In this document: positions 8,582 to 17,357 of the stretch, piece by piece
How the letters are laid out: every line of letters starts with the position of its first letter
How positions within the stretch are numbered: the first letter of the stretch is position 1
Translations under genes and position numbers: made by a program
The notes under the pieces: model-generated
The model's input: the letters and a program-made list of their open reading frames with translations, nothing else
The model's database searches: none
Told to the model about the DNA's origin: nothing
Origin: Bin22 sp965207275
GTDB taxonomy: Bacteria > Chloroflexota > Dehalococcoidia > Lucifugimonadales > UBA3495
Length of the DNA stretch: 64,000 bases
Direction of reading: 5' to 3'
Assembly (NCBI GenBank): GCA_965207275.1
Contig: CBDBMH010000002.1
Coordinates: 1,984,001 to 2,048,000 of the forward strand

Positions 8582-9378
8582 ATCACTATGCCGTAGGCCA
8601 TGACGCAGATCATTGGAGTAAGGCTGGCAAAGGCGATTATTCCGAACCCGTCCACCAGCGGATTACGCCCCCTGATGGTGGTGGCCAGACCGACCCCCAG
8701 CGCGGTCACCAGGGGTACCGTCATGGTGCTCGTGGTCACGCCGCCCGAATCATATGCCACTCCGACAATCTCCGGCGGCGCGAAAAGCGTGATCAGGGTG
8801 ACCAGGAGGTAACCCCCAATTATCAGGCGGTGGATTGGCCAGCCCTTAAGAATTCGCAACACTCCGATCAGCACTGCGAGTCCCACCGAAAATGCCACGA
8901 CCAGCCGCAAGTTAAGCGCGTAGCTGGAACGGGCTTCATCATCGGTGGATATGGCCCCGGCCTCGGACGCTACCTTTGCCGCTTCATCCGCGATTGCAAT
9001 CAGCGCAGGTTCCGCTACGGTTGCGCCAAATCCCAGGCAAAAGGCAAAGGCGAGCAGCGCGAACAGGCTCCGTTTGTTGGCAAAGCTCTGCGCCAGCGTT
9101 TCTCCCAGGGGAAACAGTCCATATTCCAGCCCCTGCATGAACAGGGAAAGCCCCCCTATCACGCAAAGCAGGCCGACCGTTACTTCCAACAGGTTGGGAA
9201 AGGGCTGCTGTAGCACAACTATCTGGAAGAAGCCAATTACGAGAATTATGGGGGCCAGGTCGCGCAGTGAAATCAGGAGTCGCTGCAGAGTCCAGATAAG
9301 GGGACGGGCTAGTCTCTTGATGAGGGGACTCTTGGCCTGTTGGACCAGGGTATAAATAGGCGGGGATTCAAAGAACAT
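8578..9378 (-). CDS. DUF1538 family membrane protein (first copy of pair)
   Basis: A 266-residue polytopic membrane protein, first gene of the DUF1538-DUF1538-PII-CBS operon. Motifs FPLGETLAQ, GFGATVAEPALIAIA and YDSGGVTTSTMTVPLVTALG match its partner, which starts inside its last codons. A soluble, partly basic N-terminus of about 45 residues is extra compared with the partner. A heteromeric transporter with the following gene is inferred from overlap and homology. No promoter could be assigned with confidence upstream. Confidence 0.88.
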   Translation of the reverse strand: MFFESPPIYTLVQQAKSPLIKRLARPLIWTLQRLLISLRDLAPIILVIGFFQIVVLQQPFPNLLEVTVGLLCVIGGLSLFMQGLEYGLFPLGETLAQSFANKRSLFALLAFAFCLGFGATVAEPALIAIADEAAKVASEAGAISTDDEARSSYALNLRLVVAFSVGLAVLIGVLRILKGWPIHRLIIGGYLLVTLITLFAPPEIVGVAYDSGGVTTSTMTVPLVTALGVGLATTIRGRNPLVDGFGIIAFASLTPMICVMAYGIVI

Positions 9379-9752
9379 CGGTTGCCGCTTGCCTTGAATC
9401 AGGCCTTTCTGTCATTCCGGGACCGGCGCCTGGCAATGCGCCAAAGCAGTTTGGGTCCCTTAACACCGCCTGCACCCTGATCTCTCATGTCCATAGCGCT
9501 ACCGACACTCGCCAGAATGAACCTGTTTCGCACTGGGGATACTATTGTTCCTGGTAACGGGTATCAATGATTTGCCACTACCGGATGGAGCCAAAATGGG
9601 GCAAAGCCCCAACTCCGTGCCTGTAGTTCCTCCCTGGCCTACCCTGGCGGTCCTGTGAAACCGCCCACACAATCCTGTCCAGCGACGAGCGAGGACAGAC
9701 CAGACCGGTCAAGTTTAAACTGCGGTACGAGACTGCCGGCCTGGAACCCCCG
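9379..9752 (-). other. Intergenic region, no gene seen
   Basis: About 370 bp between two minus-strand genes. Short frames exist but lack ribosome sites or recognisable protein sequence. A fragment TCATTCCGGGACCGGCGCCTGGC near 9412 resembles the scattered CATTCCGG elements elsewhere in the window. Confidence 0.5.
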
Positions 9753-10925
9753 CTATATTGCGCCATCGGGTTCCAGGCCCAGCAACACCCGCCCGTACTG
9801 CTGGCCGCCCAAGTCCATAATCAAACCGTCCCGGTGGGCCACTGCCTGGGCATCCCGGTGGAATCGCTGCATGGGTTCCGAGTCAAACAGCGCATGGCCG
9901 CCACTCAGGTCGAACAGGCGGTTGACTGCCTGCAGGCCCAATTGAGTACAGAATGCCTTGTCCCGCCGGAACCTGGCCCGTTCCAGCACACTGAAAGGCT
10001 CTCCATCGCGGCCTTTCCGCAGGGTCTCCGACACGTCCTGCTCCATCAGTACTTCCGCCGCGTCCACTTCCGCGCAGGCCTGTGACAGGCGCAGGTGAAT
10101 AGTCGCCGAATCGGCGGTGCGTCCCGGCCCGGAAGTACCTGCCAGCCGGCCCACGAATTCGTCAATCATTCCGCGGGCCAGACCGATCATGGGCGCCACC
10201 AGGTCCCAGCCCAGCAATACTGGTATGGGAACGCGGTACCTGTCCTGCTGGTGCAATTCCCAGGCGCCGAGGTCAGTATCGCCAGCCGTGGTAACCTCCA
10301 GCGCCCGGTGCTCCGGGACAAATGCGTCTTCAACCTCAATGTCCTTGCTGCCCGTGCCCCGCAGCCCCGAGACAAACCAGGTGTCCACTATTCGGTATTC
10401 GCCCTTCGGCACCAGGACCCAGTTGCGGCGTCCTATCCCGGCTACGCCCAGCATTATCCAGTCGGCCGAGTCACAGCCACTGGAAAACTCCCACCGCCCG
10501 GTTAGCCGGTAGCCGCCTTCCACCGGTGTGCAGGTGGACTTACCGGTACTCAAGGAACTGGAGCAAAGGGTGTCCGGTCCATTCCCGAACACTTCCTCCT
10601 GCGTTTGCAGGGGCCAGTAGCCTACGAGCCAGGAATGGGCCACCCACAGGGAATAACACCAGGATGTGGAGGCGCAACCTCGGCCCAGTTCAATGCCTGC
10701 CTTATGCCCCACCCCGTAATCAATGTCCAGGCCACCGAACTTCCGGGGTACGCCAATCAGATGCAGACCGGCATCGACCATATTCCGGACGGATTCCGGC
10801 GGGACTCGGCGCATTTCTTCGGTCAACCGCGCCCGCTCTTTCAAAACCGGCGACAGCCTACCGGCTCTTGCCAGTATCAGACTGTCGGAAAGATCCTGAT
10901 CGGGGATTCCGGATCTGGCAGTCAT
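9753..10925 (-). CDS. Acyl-CoA dehydrogenase-fold flavin-dependent monooxygenase (class D type)
   Basis: A 390-residue protein of the HsaA/HpaB-like branch of the acyl-CoA dehydrogenase fold. It shows an N-terminal helical domain (ELGRGCASTSWCYSLWVAHSW, about residues 77-97), a central beta domain (GRWEFSSGCDSADWIMLG) and a C-terminal helical bundle ending in SGGHALFDSEPMQRFHRDAQAVAHR. The FSSGCD and HRDAQA blocks are typical of two-component aromatic hydroxylases that use reduced flavin from a separate reductase. No reductase gene is adjacent. Substrate is not evident; an aromatic or other hydroxylatable ring is likely. It stands alone between two intergenic gaps. Confidence 0.87.
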   Translation of the reverse strand: MTARSGIPDQDLSDSLILARAGRLSPVLKERARLTEEMRRVPPESVRNMVDAGLHLIGVPRKFGGLDIDYGVGHKAGIELGRGCASTSWCYSLWVAHSWLVGYWPLQTQEEVFGNGPDTLCSSSLSTGKSTCTPVEGGYRLTGRWEFSSGCDSADWIMLGVAGIGRRNWVLVPKGEYRIVDTWFVSGLRGTGSKDIEVEDAFVPEHRALEVTTAGDTDLGAWELHQQDRYRVPIPVLLGWDLVAPMIGLARGMIDEFVGRLAGTSGPGRTADSATIHLRLSQACAEVDAAEVLMEQDVSETLRKGRDGEPFSVLERARFRRDKAFCTQLGLQAVNRLFDLSGGHALFDSEPMQRFHRDAQAVAHRDGLIMDLGGQQYGRVLLGLEPDGAI

Positions 10926-11028
10926 AAAGCGTTCATTCCGAAAGTGGATTAGGGCTGTCGGGGAGCCCGTGACTCCGACCCCATACTACAGTCGCCACCC
11001 GCAAAGGGCAATGTGAACCTGGCCGGAG

Positions 11029-11844
11029 TTATTCTCTTGGGTCCTGGTCCAAACGCTCCGAAAGCCGACGCAGGGCTTCCTGGGTGGAGCGAATCTCCCT
11101 TAAAAGCTGGTCGCTGGAAGGGGGAGTCTGCAATTCCTCCAGGCGTTCCCGCTTGGCCTCATCCAGGTTATTGATGATGATGGCGATGAACATGTTGATG
11201 ACCACGAAGGTGCCCAGAACTACGAAGCTTACGAAGTAAATCCACGCCATGGGATGACGTTCCATGGCCTTGCTCATAACCTCGGTCCACCCTTCCAGGG
11301 TGATAACGTTGAACAGGGTGAGCAGGGAGACTCCCAGGTTGCGCCAGTTGTCCGGATCGTGCTCGTGAAACAGGTGGTAACCCATGATGGCGTAGATGTA
11401 GACGACAATGCTCATCAGCAGAATGACGTGTACCACGCTGGGGAGGGAGCGCACCAGGGCCGCCACAATCAACCGCAGGTCCTGGATGGCCGACACCAGG
11501 CGGACAATCCGCAGCAGGCGTGCCAGCCGGGCAACCATGGCAAACTGCCCGGTTGCCGGTACTAGGGCAAAGACGATAACCAGGAAGTCGAACACGTTCC
11601 AGCCGTCAAGAAAATAACGGTGCGAACGGGGGAAGTGGGCCAGCAGCTTAATGGCCGCCTCCACTATGAAAATGCCCAGGGCAACCTGGTTCCCCCAGTG
11701 CATCAGGACCCCGTACCTGTCCACCAGAACGGGCGACGTCTCCAGCCCCAGCAGGATGCCGTTGACAATAATGACGCCGATTATGAAGTATTCCAATGAA
11801 TGGGAGTTGGCCAGGCGTGAGGAAAATTGAACCAGTCGTGTCAT
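11029..11844 (-). CDS. Voltage-gated cation channel of the bacterial NaV (NaChBac-like) family
   Basis: A 271-residue six-helix channel. S1-S3 lie in about residues 15-105. S4 is clear, with arginines every third residue in ARLARLLRIVRL (about residues 106-117). The pore has the filter TLEGWTEV, close to the TLESW filter of sodium-selective bacterial channels. S6 is the hydrophobic run ending FIAIIINNLDEAK, followed by a charged C-terminal helix (about residues 225-271), likely the tetramer coiled coil. Length matches homotetrameric bacterial NaV channels. A Gly replaces the usual Ser after LE, so ion selectivity should be treated as probable sodium or calcium rather than certain. Confidence 0.92.
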   Translation of the reverse strand: MTRLVQFSSRLANSHSLEYFIIGVIIVNGILLGLETSPVLVDRYGVLMHWGNQVALGIFIVEAAIKLLAHFPRSHRYFLDGWNVFDFLVIVFALVPATGQFAMVARLARLLRIVRLVSAIQDLRLIVAALVRSLPSVVHVILLMSIVVYIYAIMGYHLFHEHDPDNWRNLGVSLLTLFNVITLEGWTEVMSKAMERHPMAWIYFVSFVVLGTFVVINMFIAIIINNLDEAKRERLEELQTPPSSDQLLREIRSTQEALRRLSERLDQDPRE

Positions 11845-12414
11845 GGGCGGTGAATGGCGCTCTCAGTGGCGGCCCCGATCGATTAGGATTTGGTGCGAAG
11901 CCTCTGGCGGAAACCCAGGCGCCGGTTGGTAGGCGGGCTATTTCGGCCAGGGCGGCTACAGTTTAGCATACCGCCCAGGAACTCAGTTACCTTAAGCCAC
12001 GCGGCCCCACAGCGAATGTGCATCCGCAGTCCCACCGGCAAAAGGGAAGACCGCTGTCGTCGCGGTGGCGCTCCGGGTCGAATCAGGGATCACCGGTCCT
12101 GTCCAGGCGCAGGCAAGCCGGTGGGTCGTTACCCGGGTCTGGCGAAACTACCTTCCCTGGAGGATGATCTGGCCGGCGCTGATCTTCCCCGCCGCTAAAG
12201 AGAGTGGCCTCTTCGTCAGCAGATTCCGGAGACTTGTTTGTGCCGGCAAGGACTATCCTGCCGCCATGCCAGCCTCAGTTTGTGCCGTCGGGCTCTCACG
12301 TTATCACCTTGCGGACCACAATTCGGCGGCGCCCAGCGACAACGCTCTGTGCCCATGGGGGGAAGTCACGGCAATGGCGATGACCAGTCCCTGTGCCGGT
12401 GAACCGGGCGGTTT
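11845..12414. other. Intergenic region, no gene seen
   Basis: About 570 bp between two minus-strand genes. Frames on the plus strand (for example 12065-12451) have no ribosome site and Arg/Pro-rich, non-protein-like translations. No repeat shared with other parts of the window was noticed. Confidence 0.5.
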
Positions 12415-13923
12415 CTACTCCTGCTCGTACCAGCCAGAGGCAAAAATGTAGTCGTCATACAAAACGGCCCAAGTGTGTTTACGCTGGTTCTTTTTGGATT
12501 CGGGGTTGGCTATAACGTAAGTCAACCAACTCCCCTGCTCGGTGGCAGCCAGGAGTTCGTCGCCGTAAAAGTAGCCCGTGGCGTCCACCCGCAGGCTGGG
12601 GTCCCGGTCCCGCAGGGCCGGATTCTGATGACCAATAGTTACGCCGGTCTCAGCGTCCACAATGAAGGTATACCACTGGCCATCAACGCTGTCCTTTGTG
12701 TTGTAATACTCCTGGGTAGCTTCCAGGCCCAATGCATCGTAAAGGTTGATTGCCTGTTGGACGAAGGCCCGGGTATAGGCCGGGGCGTCGGTCTTGCGCG
12801 GGCCCTCCTCGTACCACCCCGACCCGAACAATAATCCGTCGTGAATTACCGTCAACGAATGTTTGGTCTGCACCGAGCCCGTTGCCGGATTGGGGAAGGT
12901 GTACTCAAACCAGCCGCCGTCTTCGTCCGCCGAAGCGGCCACCGCGTCGCCGGTTGGATAGCTGTGCGGGCCAACGACCTCTGATCTATGTTTGCCGACC
13001 AGGCCAGGGTTGGCCGCGTTGGCAATGAGGGTCCCGCCATCAATGTCCCCCATGAATATGTACCACTGGCCGTCTATGCTTTCGTGAGAATTGTAATATT
13101 CAAGGGTAGCTTCCAGGCCAAGGGCATCATATAGATTCATGGCCTGTTGCACGAAGGACTGGGTGTATTCCGGGGCGTCGGTCCTGCCTGGTCCCCTTTC
13201 GTACCAGCCCGAGCCGAACATGATGCCCTCGTGCATTACCATCCAGGAATGCTTGGTTTCCACTGTGCCGTTGGCCAGGTTGGGAAAAGTGTAGTCAAAC
13301 CATTCACCGTCTTCGTCAGCGGTGGCATATACCGCCGCTCCCGAAGGATAGCCGTTGGGGCCGAGAATATCATTGACGTTCCTTCCCACCTGCGCGGGGT
13401 CGGCGTGGGCAACCATAATCTCGTTCTCGTCAACGATGAATATGTACCACTGGCCATCGACGCTGCCAGGCGAGTTGTAAAGGTCGACGGTTGCGTCCAG
13501 CCCTTCCATCTCGTAATACCCTATGGCCGCCTGCACGAAATACTTGGTGTAGGCCTCGGGCTTCCACCTGGGCGGGGGTGATTCTGACTCCAGTTCCACC
13601 ACCATCCTGGCCAGTTCGGCCATATCCACGAAAGCTGACTCGCCGGCCGGCCCCGCCGGTCCGACCGCACCCGCCGGACCTTCAGACCCCGGTCGGCCCG
13701 CCTCTCCTACCGGCCCGATGCGGCCACGGGGACCTGGCGGACCGGCCGGCCCTCCCGGCCCCGGTGGGCCCTCCGGGCCTGCAGGACCGACTGCCCCTCC
13801 TGCTCCGGTTACACCTTGAAGCCCGGGCGGTCCCTGCTGGCCGGCAGGACCGATCGCTCCCTGGCAGGCGGCCAGCGAAAACAATAGAACGAACGTCAGA
13901 AGGGTGGTGAGATAGGGGCGCAT
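12415..13923 (-). CDS. Lipoprotein with collagen-like stalk and three tandem Cache-like sensor repeats
   Basis: A 502-residue exported protein. It starts at ATG 13923 behind GAGAGG (a GTG one codon earlier is the alternative). Signal peptide with lipobox SLAAC (Cys20), then about 75 residues of Gly-X-Y collagen-like repeats (GPPGPGGPAGPPGPRG and similar), then a short helix. Three homologous segments of about 120 residues follow (roughly 124-247, 248-371, 372-502). Each starts YT..FVQQAI.LYDALGLEAT, passes through DGQWYIFI and ends in an H(S/T)W-V-FGSGWYE motif. The DGQWY and GSGWYE blocks are typical of small extracellular Cache domains. There is no transmembrane or signalling domain, so it would bind a ligand at the cell surface without direct signal output. 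Adhesion or ligand capture is inferred. Confidence 0.85.
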   Translation of the reverse strand: MRPYLTTLLTFVLLFSLAACQGAIGPAGQQGPPGLQGVTGAGGAVGPAGPEGPPGPGGPAGPPGPRGRIGPVGEAGRPGSEGPAGAVGPAGPAGESAFVDMAELARMVVELESESPPPRWKPEAYTKYFVQAAIGYYEMEGLDATVDLYNSPGSVDGQWYIFIVDENEIMVAHADPAQVGRNVNDILGPNGYPSGAAVYATADEDGEWFDYTFPNLANGTVETKHSWMVMHEGIMFGSGWYERGPGRTDAPEYTQSFVQQAMNLYDALGLEATLEYYNSHESIDGQWYIFMGDIDGGTLIANAANPGLVGKHRSEVVGPHSYPTGDAVAASADEDGGWFEYTFPNPATGSVQTKHSLTVIHDGLLFGSGWYEEGPRKTDAPAYTRAFVQQAINLYDALGLEATQEYYNTKDSVDGQWYTFIVDAETGVTIGHQNPALRDRDPSLRVDATGYFYGDELLAATEQGSWLTYVIANPESKKNQRKHTWAVLYDDYIFASGWYEQE

Positions 13924-14197
13924 CACTACCTCTCATTTCAAATGCTGCTCAGCATCAAGACTAGCAGACTTTGGTGCCTTCCGTCAGACTTTAGCAAGGG
14001 ATTCAGAAGGTTTATGCAGATACTGGTGTGGGCCTGGCGATTAAAGGAAACAGCCAGACCAGTAGGACTAGCTCAGTTTTATGCAGTTCCGCGGAGTGAA
14101 TTGCCTGGAGACCGTGCGGTAATGTTCCAGGCAGGAAGACCTGTCAGCGCGACAGAAGTTAGTTACCCGGCTACGTGTTTACCAGCCAGGTAGAAAG

Positions 14198-15262
14198 CTA
14201 CCAGGACTTCAATACCGGCAGCACCTCTTCGGCAAACAGCTTCAGGCTGCGTTCAGCCACCTCCGGGGGTGTGCCGCCGAAGCGGAAGGCCACGTTCAGC
14301 TCGAACTCGCCCAGCAGTTCTTTTCGGTCCTCCAGCCCCCGCAGGATCTTGTCCGGGGTGCCCCAGCTGGCCGCCTTCATAAACCCTTCCACCGCCCCCT
14401 CCAGGCCGGCGGCCCGGGCAATCTCCGCCTTCTGCTGGTAGGCGCCGTACCCCTTCACGTCGCGGAAGTGGTCGCCCAGGAACTCGTAGTGGTGGAAGTT
14501 GCTCTCCACGAATTTGCCCTGGTACCGCCTGGCCTCCTCCTCGCACTGGGCCAAGTCTTCCCCACAGATTACAAACTCGGTAATCATCAAGGCCGGTGGT
14601 TTCGTGCCGTGAAACTCCCGGTGCAGAGCGCGCCCCCTCTCAATGCCCGGCATGCGCATCTCCCAGGGCCGGTCGGCGAACATGATGATGTGCGCGCCCA
14701 GTTGCGCCGCTGACATGACCGACTCATCGCTGGCGGCAACCGCATATATGCGCTCGTCAAAGGAGTACTGGGGTCGGGGCCGGATTTCAGTCCGGGCCTG
14801 CGGATAATAGGGCCCGTCTCCCTCGATGAATCCGGTCCGCAGAGCTTCCACGATCATGGGAGCCGCCTCATCAAATCGATCGCGGGACTCGTCCATGCTG
14901 ATGCCGAAGGTCTCAAACTCCCTTCGGGCCAGGCCCCGACCGAAGCCCAACCTTAGCCGCCCGCCGCTGAGCAGGTCCAGGACAGCGGCATTCTCCGCCA
15001 CCCGCAGGGGATTGTGCCAGGGCAAAATCACCGCCGCCGTGCCCACGTCTATGTCCGGGTGTTTGGCCGCGACGTGGGTCATCAGTTGCAGGTTATCGGG
15101 CACAAAGGAATAGTCGTTGAAGTGGTGCTCCGCCGACCACAGGCAGTCGAACCCGGCATCGGCGGCAATCTCCGCCAGCCTCAGTTCCTCCTCCCACATC
15201 TGGCCGTCCGAACCCTCTTCCCAGCCATAGCTGGAGAAGATCATCATCATTCCCACGTCCAT
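14198..15262 (-). CDS. LLM-class flavin-dependent oxidoreductase (luciferase-like)
   Basis: A 354-residue TIM-barrel protein of the bacterial luciferase superfamily, using reduced F420 or FMN. Characteristic sequences are CLWSAEHHFNDYSF near residue 40, ILPWHNPLRVAENAAVLDLLSGGRLRLGFGRGLA (about 79-112) and the C-terminal WGTPDKILRGLEDRKELLG. ATG 15262 follows AAGGAG. Members oxidise or desulfonate small organics, but the substrate cannot be deduced. It is monocistronic here, with repeat-bearing gaps at the 5' side. A second LLM of a different subgroup lies at 27.0-28.2 kb. Confidence 0.92.
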   Translation of the reverse strand: MDVGMMMIFSSYGWEEGSDGQMWEEELRLAEIAADAGFDCLWSAEHHFNDYSFVPDNLQLMTHVAAKHPDIDVGTAAVILPWHNPLRVAENAAVLDLLSGGRLRLGFGRGLARREFETFGISMDESRDRFDEAAPMIVEALRTGFIEGDGPYYPQARTEIRPRPQYSFDERIYAVAASDESVMSAAQLGAHIIMFADRPWEMRMPGIERGRALHREFHGTKPPALMITEFVICGEDLAQCEEEARRYQGKFVESNFHHYEFLGDHFRDVKGYGAYQQKAEIARAAGLEGAVEGFMKAASWGTPDKILRGLEDRKELLGEFELNVAFRFGGTPPEVAERSLKLFAEEVLPVLKSW

Positions 15263-15555
15263 AGTCTTACTCCTTTCGACTGATAAAGAAGTCCCTTCCC
15301 TCTTGTTGGCTGGAAGAGGTAGGTATTTGTCACAGAACTTGCGCCGTTAGTATGTCATTCTGAACGAAGTGAAGAATCTAAAATGGTTCCTCAATAACGA
15401 TTTCCAGTGGGCAATGTCTCTATTGCTTATGACTTTAGACCCTTCACTGCGCTCAGGATGAAACATTATCCGGCAGCTCCTATCAGGAATACCCAAGTGC
15501 CTACCCCTGTCAGCCCTCGACAGGGAAGGCCAGGATAGGCGGAAAGAGCCAACCC
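15263..15555. repeat. Intergenic region with small dispersed repeats
   Basis: Contains GTCATTCTGAACGAAGTGAAG near 15353 and an inverted counterpart GACCCTTCACTGCGCTCAGGATG near 15443, plus CCCTCGACAGGGAAGGCCAGGATAGG near 15511. Relatives of these occur at 3808, 40496, 40522 and 43483. No gene was found. Confidence 0.55.
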
Positions 15556-16392
15556 TCAGTAAGCGGGCCTGGCCGCATACGGTGTCAACTGTATCTCGTG
15601 GCTCCAGCAGGACTTGTCCTGGGTGTGCAGGTAGTAGAAGGCGTCGGCAATGGCCATGGGGTTGACCAGGAGGTTCGGGTCCTGTCCCGCGCGGGCCCGG
15701 GTGCCCGGCGAGTCGATGGTCCCGTCAATGACCACGTTGGCGACGTGTACCCCGTACTCCGAATACTCTTCAGTCAGCGTCTGGGACAGGGTCCGCATCA
15801 TTACCCGGGGGTAGTACAGCGACTGACCGGTGTACCTTTTCCTCCCCCGCAGCGAAGCCGGGTTGTTGGAGAACAGTATCGACCCTTCGCCCCGTTCCCG
15901 CATGGCCGGCAGCACCTCCTTGGCCACCAGGAAGGGGCCGCTGCTGGAAATGTGCTGGGCCGTCTCGAACATTTCGTAGGGCATGTGCTCCAGCAGCTCC
16001 ATCTCCGGCGGCAGGTCCCGCCCCTCCAGGTACCCGGCGTTATACACCAGCACCAGGGGATCTCCGGCCTCGGCCCGGATCTGGGCAAAGGCCTCGGAAA
16101 TGGACTCCCCCGACGCCAGGTCCAGTTCCACGATGAGGGTGTCGCCGCCCTGCTCGCGGATGGCGGCGTTCAGGGATGCGGCGTTGGCGGCGTTGCGGGT
16201 GGTCAGCACCGTCAGGAACCCCTCCTGGGCAAACTTCTGGGCAATGGCCCCACCCACGCCGAATCGGACACCCACGGGCAGGTCACTGTCGTCTATGTCC
16301 CCGCCATGTATCAGCCGGGTATTCCGCCCATCCGCCTGCCACTTGGAGGTGGCGCCGATCACTACGGCTACGGGTTTAGTGTTGGTGGTCAT
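15556..16392 (-). CDS. Short-chain dehydrogenase/reductase family protein, divergent
   Basis: A 278-residue Rossmann protein related to SDRs. It begins KPVAVVIGATS, but the glycine-rich nucleotide loop is split: after GATS about 25 extra residues (including NTRLIHGGDIDDSD) come before GVGGAIAQKF. Next are the usual TVLTTRN and, later, LVYNAGYLEG in place of the NAG motif. At the expected catalytic site the sequence is YTGQSLYYPRVMMR, with no YxxxK pair. Either it uses other residues or it is not a classical dehydrogenase. ATG 16392 has GGAGCC upstream. It lies 40 bp after a Phd-like antitoxin gene on the same strand. Confidence 0.8.
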   Translation of the reverse strand: MTTNTKPVAVVIGATSKWQADGRNTRLIHGGDIDDSDLPVGVRFGVGGAIAQKFAQEGFLTVLTTRNAANAASLNAAIREQGGDTLIVELDLASGESISEAFAQIRAEAGDPLVLVYNAGYLEGRDLPPEMELLEHMPYEMFETAQHISSSGPFLVAKEVLPAMRERGEGSILFSNNPASLRGRKRYTGQSLYYPRVMMRTLSQTLTEEYSEYGVHVANVVIDGTIDSPGTRARAGQDPNLLVNPMAIADAFYYLHTQDKSCWSHEIQLTPYAARPAY

Positions 16393-16432
16393 GGTTGTGG
16401 CTCCTTGAAGAGGTTAAAGGTGTGGACGCTCT

Positions 16433-16699
16433 TTAAACGTCCAGACTTTGAGGCGCGATGCTCGGACGGTCGAATTCCTGGTCGTCTTGGGGTATTTCAA
16501 GCAGCAACCTGCTGAAGCTGGGTATGTGAGATTCCTCTAGCTGACAGAGGCGGTCGTATTCTTCTGCTGCCATGATTACCACTGAGGATTGATCCTGCAG
16601 GGTAACGCGTTGGGGTTCACCTGCCAGCGCCAAGTTTATCACTTGCCCGAATCTGGTCTTTGCGTTTATGAAAAACCACTCCCGCACTTTGGCTTTCAC
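16433..16699 (-). CDS. Phd/YefM-like antitoxin, no toxin partner seen
   Basis: An 88-residue protein with the Phd/YefM N-terminal pattern: FFINAKTRFGQVINLALAG, then QRVTLQDQSSVVIMAAEEYDRL. These small DNA-binding proteins normally neutralise a toxin encoded just downstream. The downstream gene here is an SDR, so no typical partner follows. The upstream neighbour, 32 bp away on the same strand, is a 204-residue protein with HEPN-like helices, which could be the partner in reversed order. That pairing is inference. Confidence 0.75.
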   Translation of the reverse strand: MKAKVREWFFINAKTRFGQVINLALAGEPQRVTLQDQSSVVIMAAEEYDRLCQLEESHIPSFSRLLLEIPQDDQEFDRPSIAPQSLDV

Positions 16700-16731
16700 C
16701 TATCCTATTGTTTTTTCATAGATGAGACTGA

Positions 16732-17346
16732 TCAGGCACCTGTTCCCCAGTGAACATTGTAGCCCCCAGATGCCAACACGCTGCAAACAGCTTCTCTCAA
16801 GAAGATCGGTTGAAGCTGCACGCTTTGTTGTCCTCCTTCGGTTGCATATCTTGCCCACACGGGGTAGTCCCTCGAGGTTCTGAACACTTCCTCTGCAGTT
16901 TCGTATCCGGGCCACAGAAGAGCATCGTGTAAACGTTTTCGATTCAAGTAGTCTGCCTCGACCATTTTCTTTGACCATTCAGAAAGCTTCGAGTAAAGGA
17001 TATCGAGCCTGTGAATTTGAGGGGCCGTCTTAGATGGATTCTCCTGTTCGAATACATACTTGAGAGCGAGTTCAGCTGCCTGACCCGCAAGTATTTGAGC
17101 GGCAAGTGTAATGCCGAGAGAGCAGGAATTAGGGGGAAGGACAACGGCCTGATACACTTTACCGTTAAGCAAAACATTATCGCTACCGTTGTTTTCCATT
17201 GTGTCGGCTTCTTGCCCACGTCGTTCCTGCCCTAGATTGTCCAGATGCGCGGAGCTTTCCAACATACCCACAATGAACGATATTGAATGAGGAGACTTTC
17301 GAGTTGCCTGTTTTCTTGAGTTTGTCTTACTTCGACCACTAGGCAT
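16732..17346 (-). CDS. Hypothetical protein, possibly HEPN-like helical
   Basis: A 204-residue protein starting at ATG 17346 behind AGGGAGA. The frame is open to 17403, but that region overlaps the neighbouring gene and lacks a ribosome site. The central part (ILAGQAAELALKYVFEQ, about residues 95-111, then HRLDILYSKLSEW) looks like the long helices of HEPN-type or nucleotidyltransferase-partner proteins. No clear RxxxxH catalytic motif is visible, so it may be an inactive or substrate-binding member. It overlaps nothing and precedes the Phd-like gene by 32 bp. Its base composition is less GC-rich than its neighbours. Function unknown. Confidence 0.65.
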   Translation of the reverse strand: MPSGRSKTNSRKQATRKSPHSISFIVGMLESSAHLDNLGQERRGQEADTMENNGSDNVLLNGKVYQAVVLPPNSCSLGITLAAQILAGQAAELALKYVFEQENPSKTAPQIHRLDILYSKLSEWSKKMVEADYLNRKRLHDALLWPGYETAEEVFRTSRDYPVWARYATEGGQQSVQLQPIFLREAVCSVLASGGYNVHWGTGA

Positions 17347-17357
17347 AATGGATCTCC

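Noticed and set aside
12065..12451. Plus-strand frame in the gap after the channel gene
   Set aside because: No ribosome site, unusual composition, and it runs into the end of the Cache lipoprotein gene on the other strand.
16392..16433. The SDR gene as the toxin partner of the Phd-like antitoxin
   Set aside because: SDR proteins are not known toxins and the domain is an ordinary, though divergent, Rossmann enzyme.
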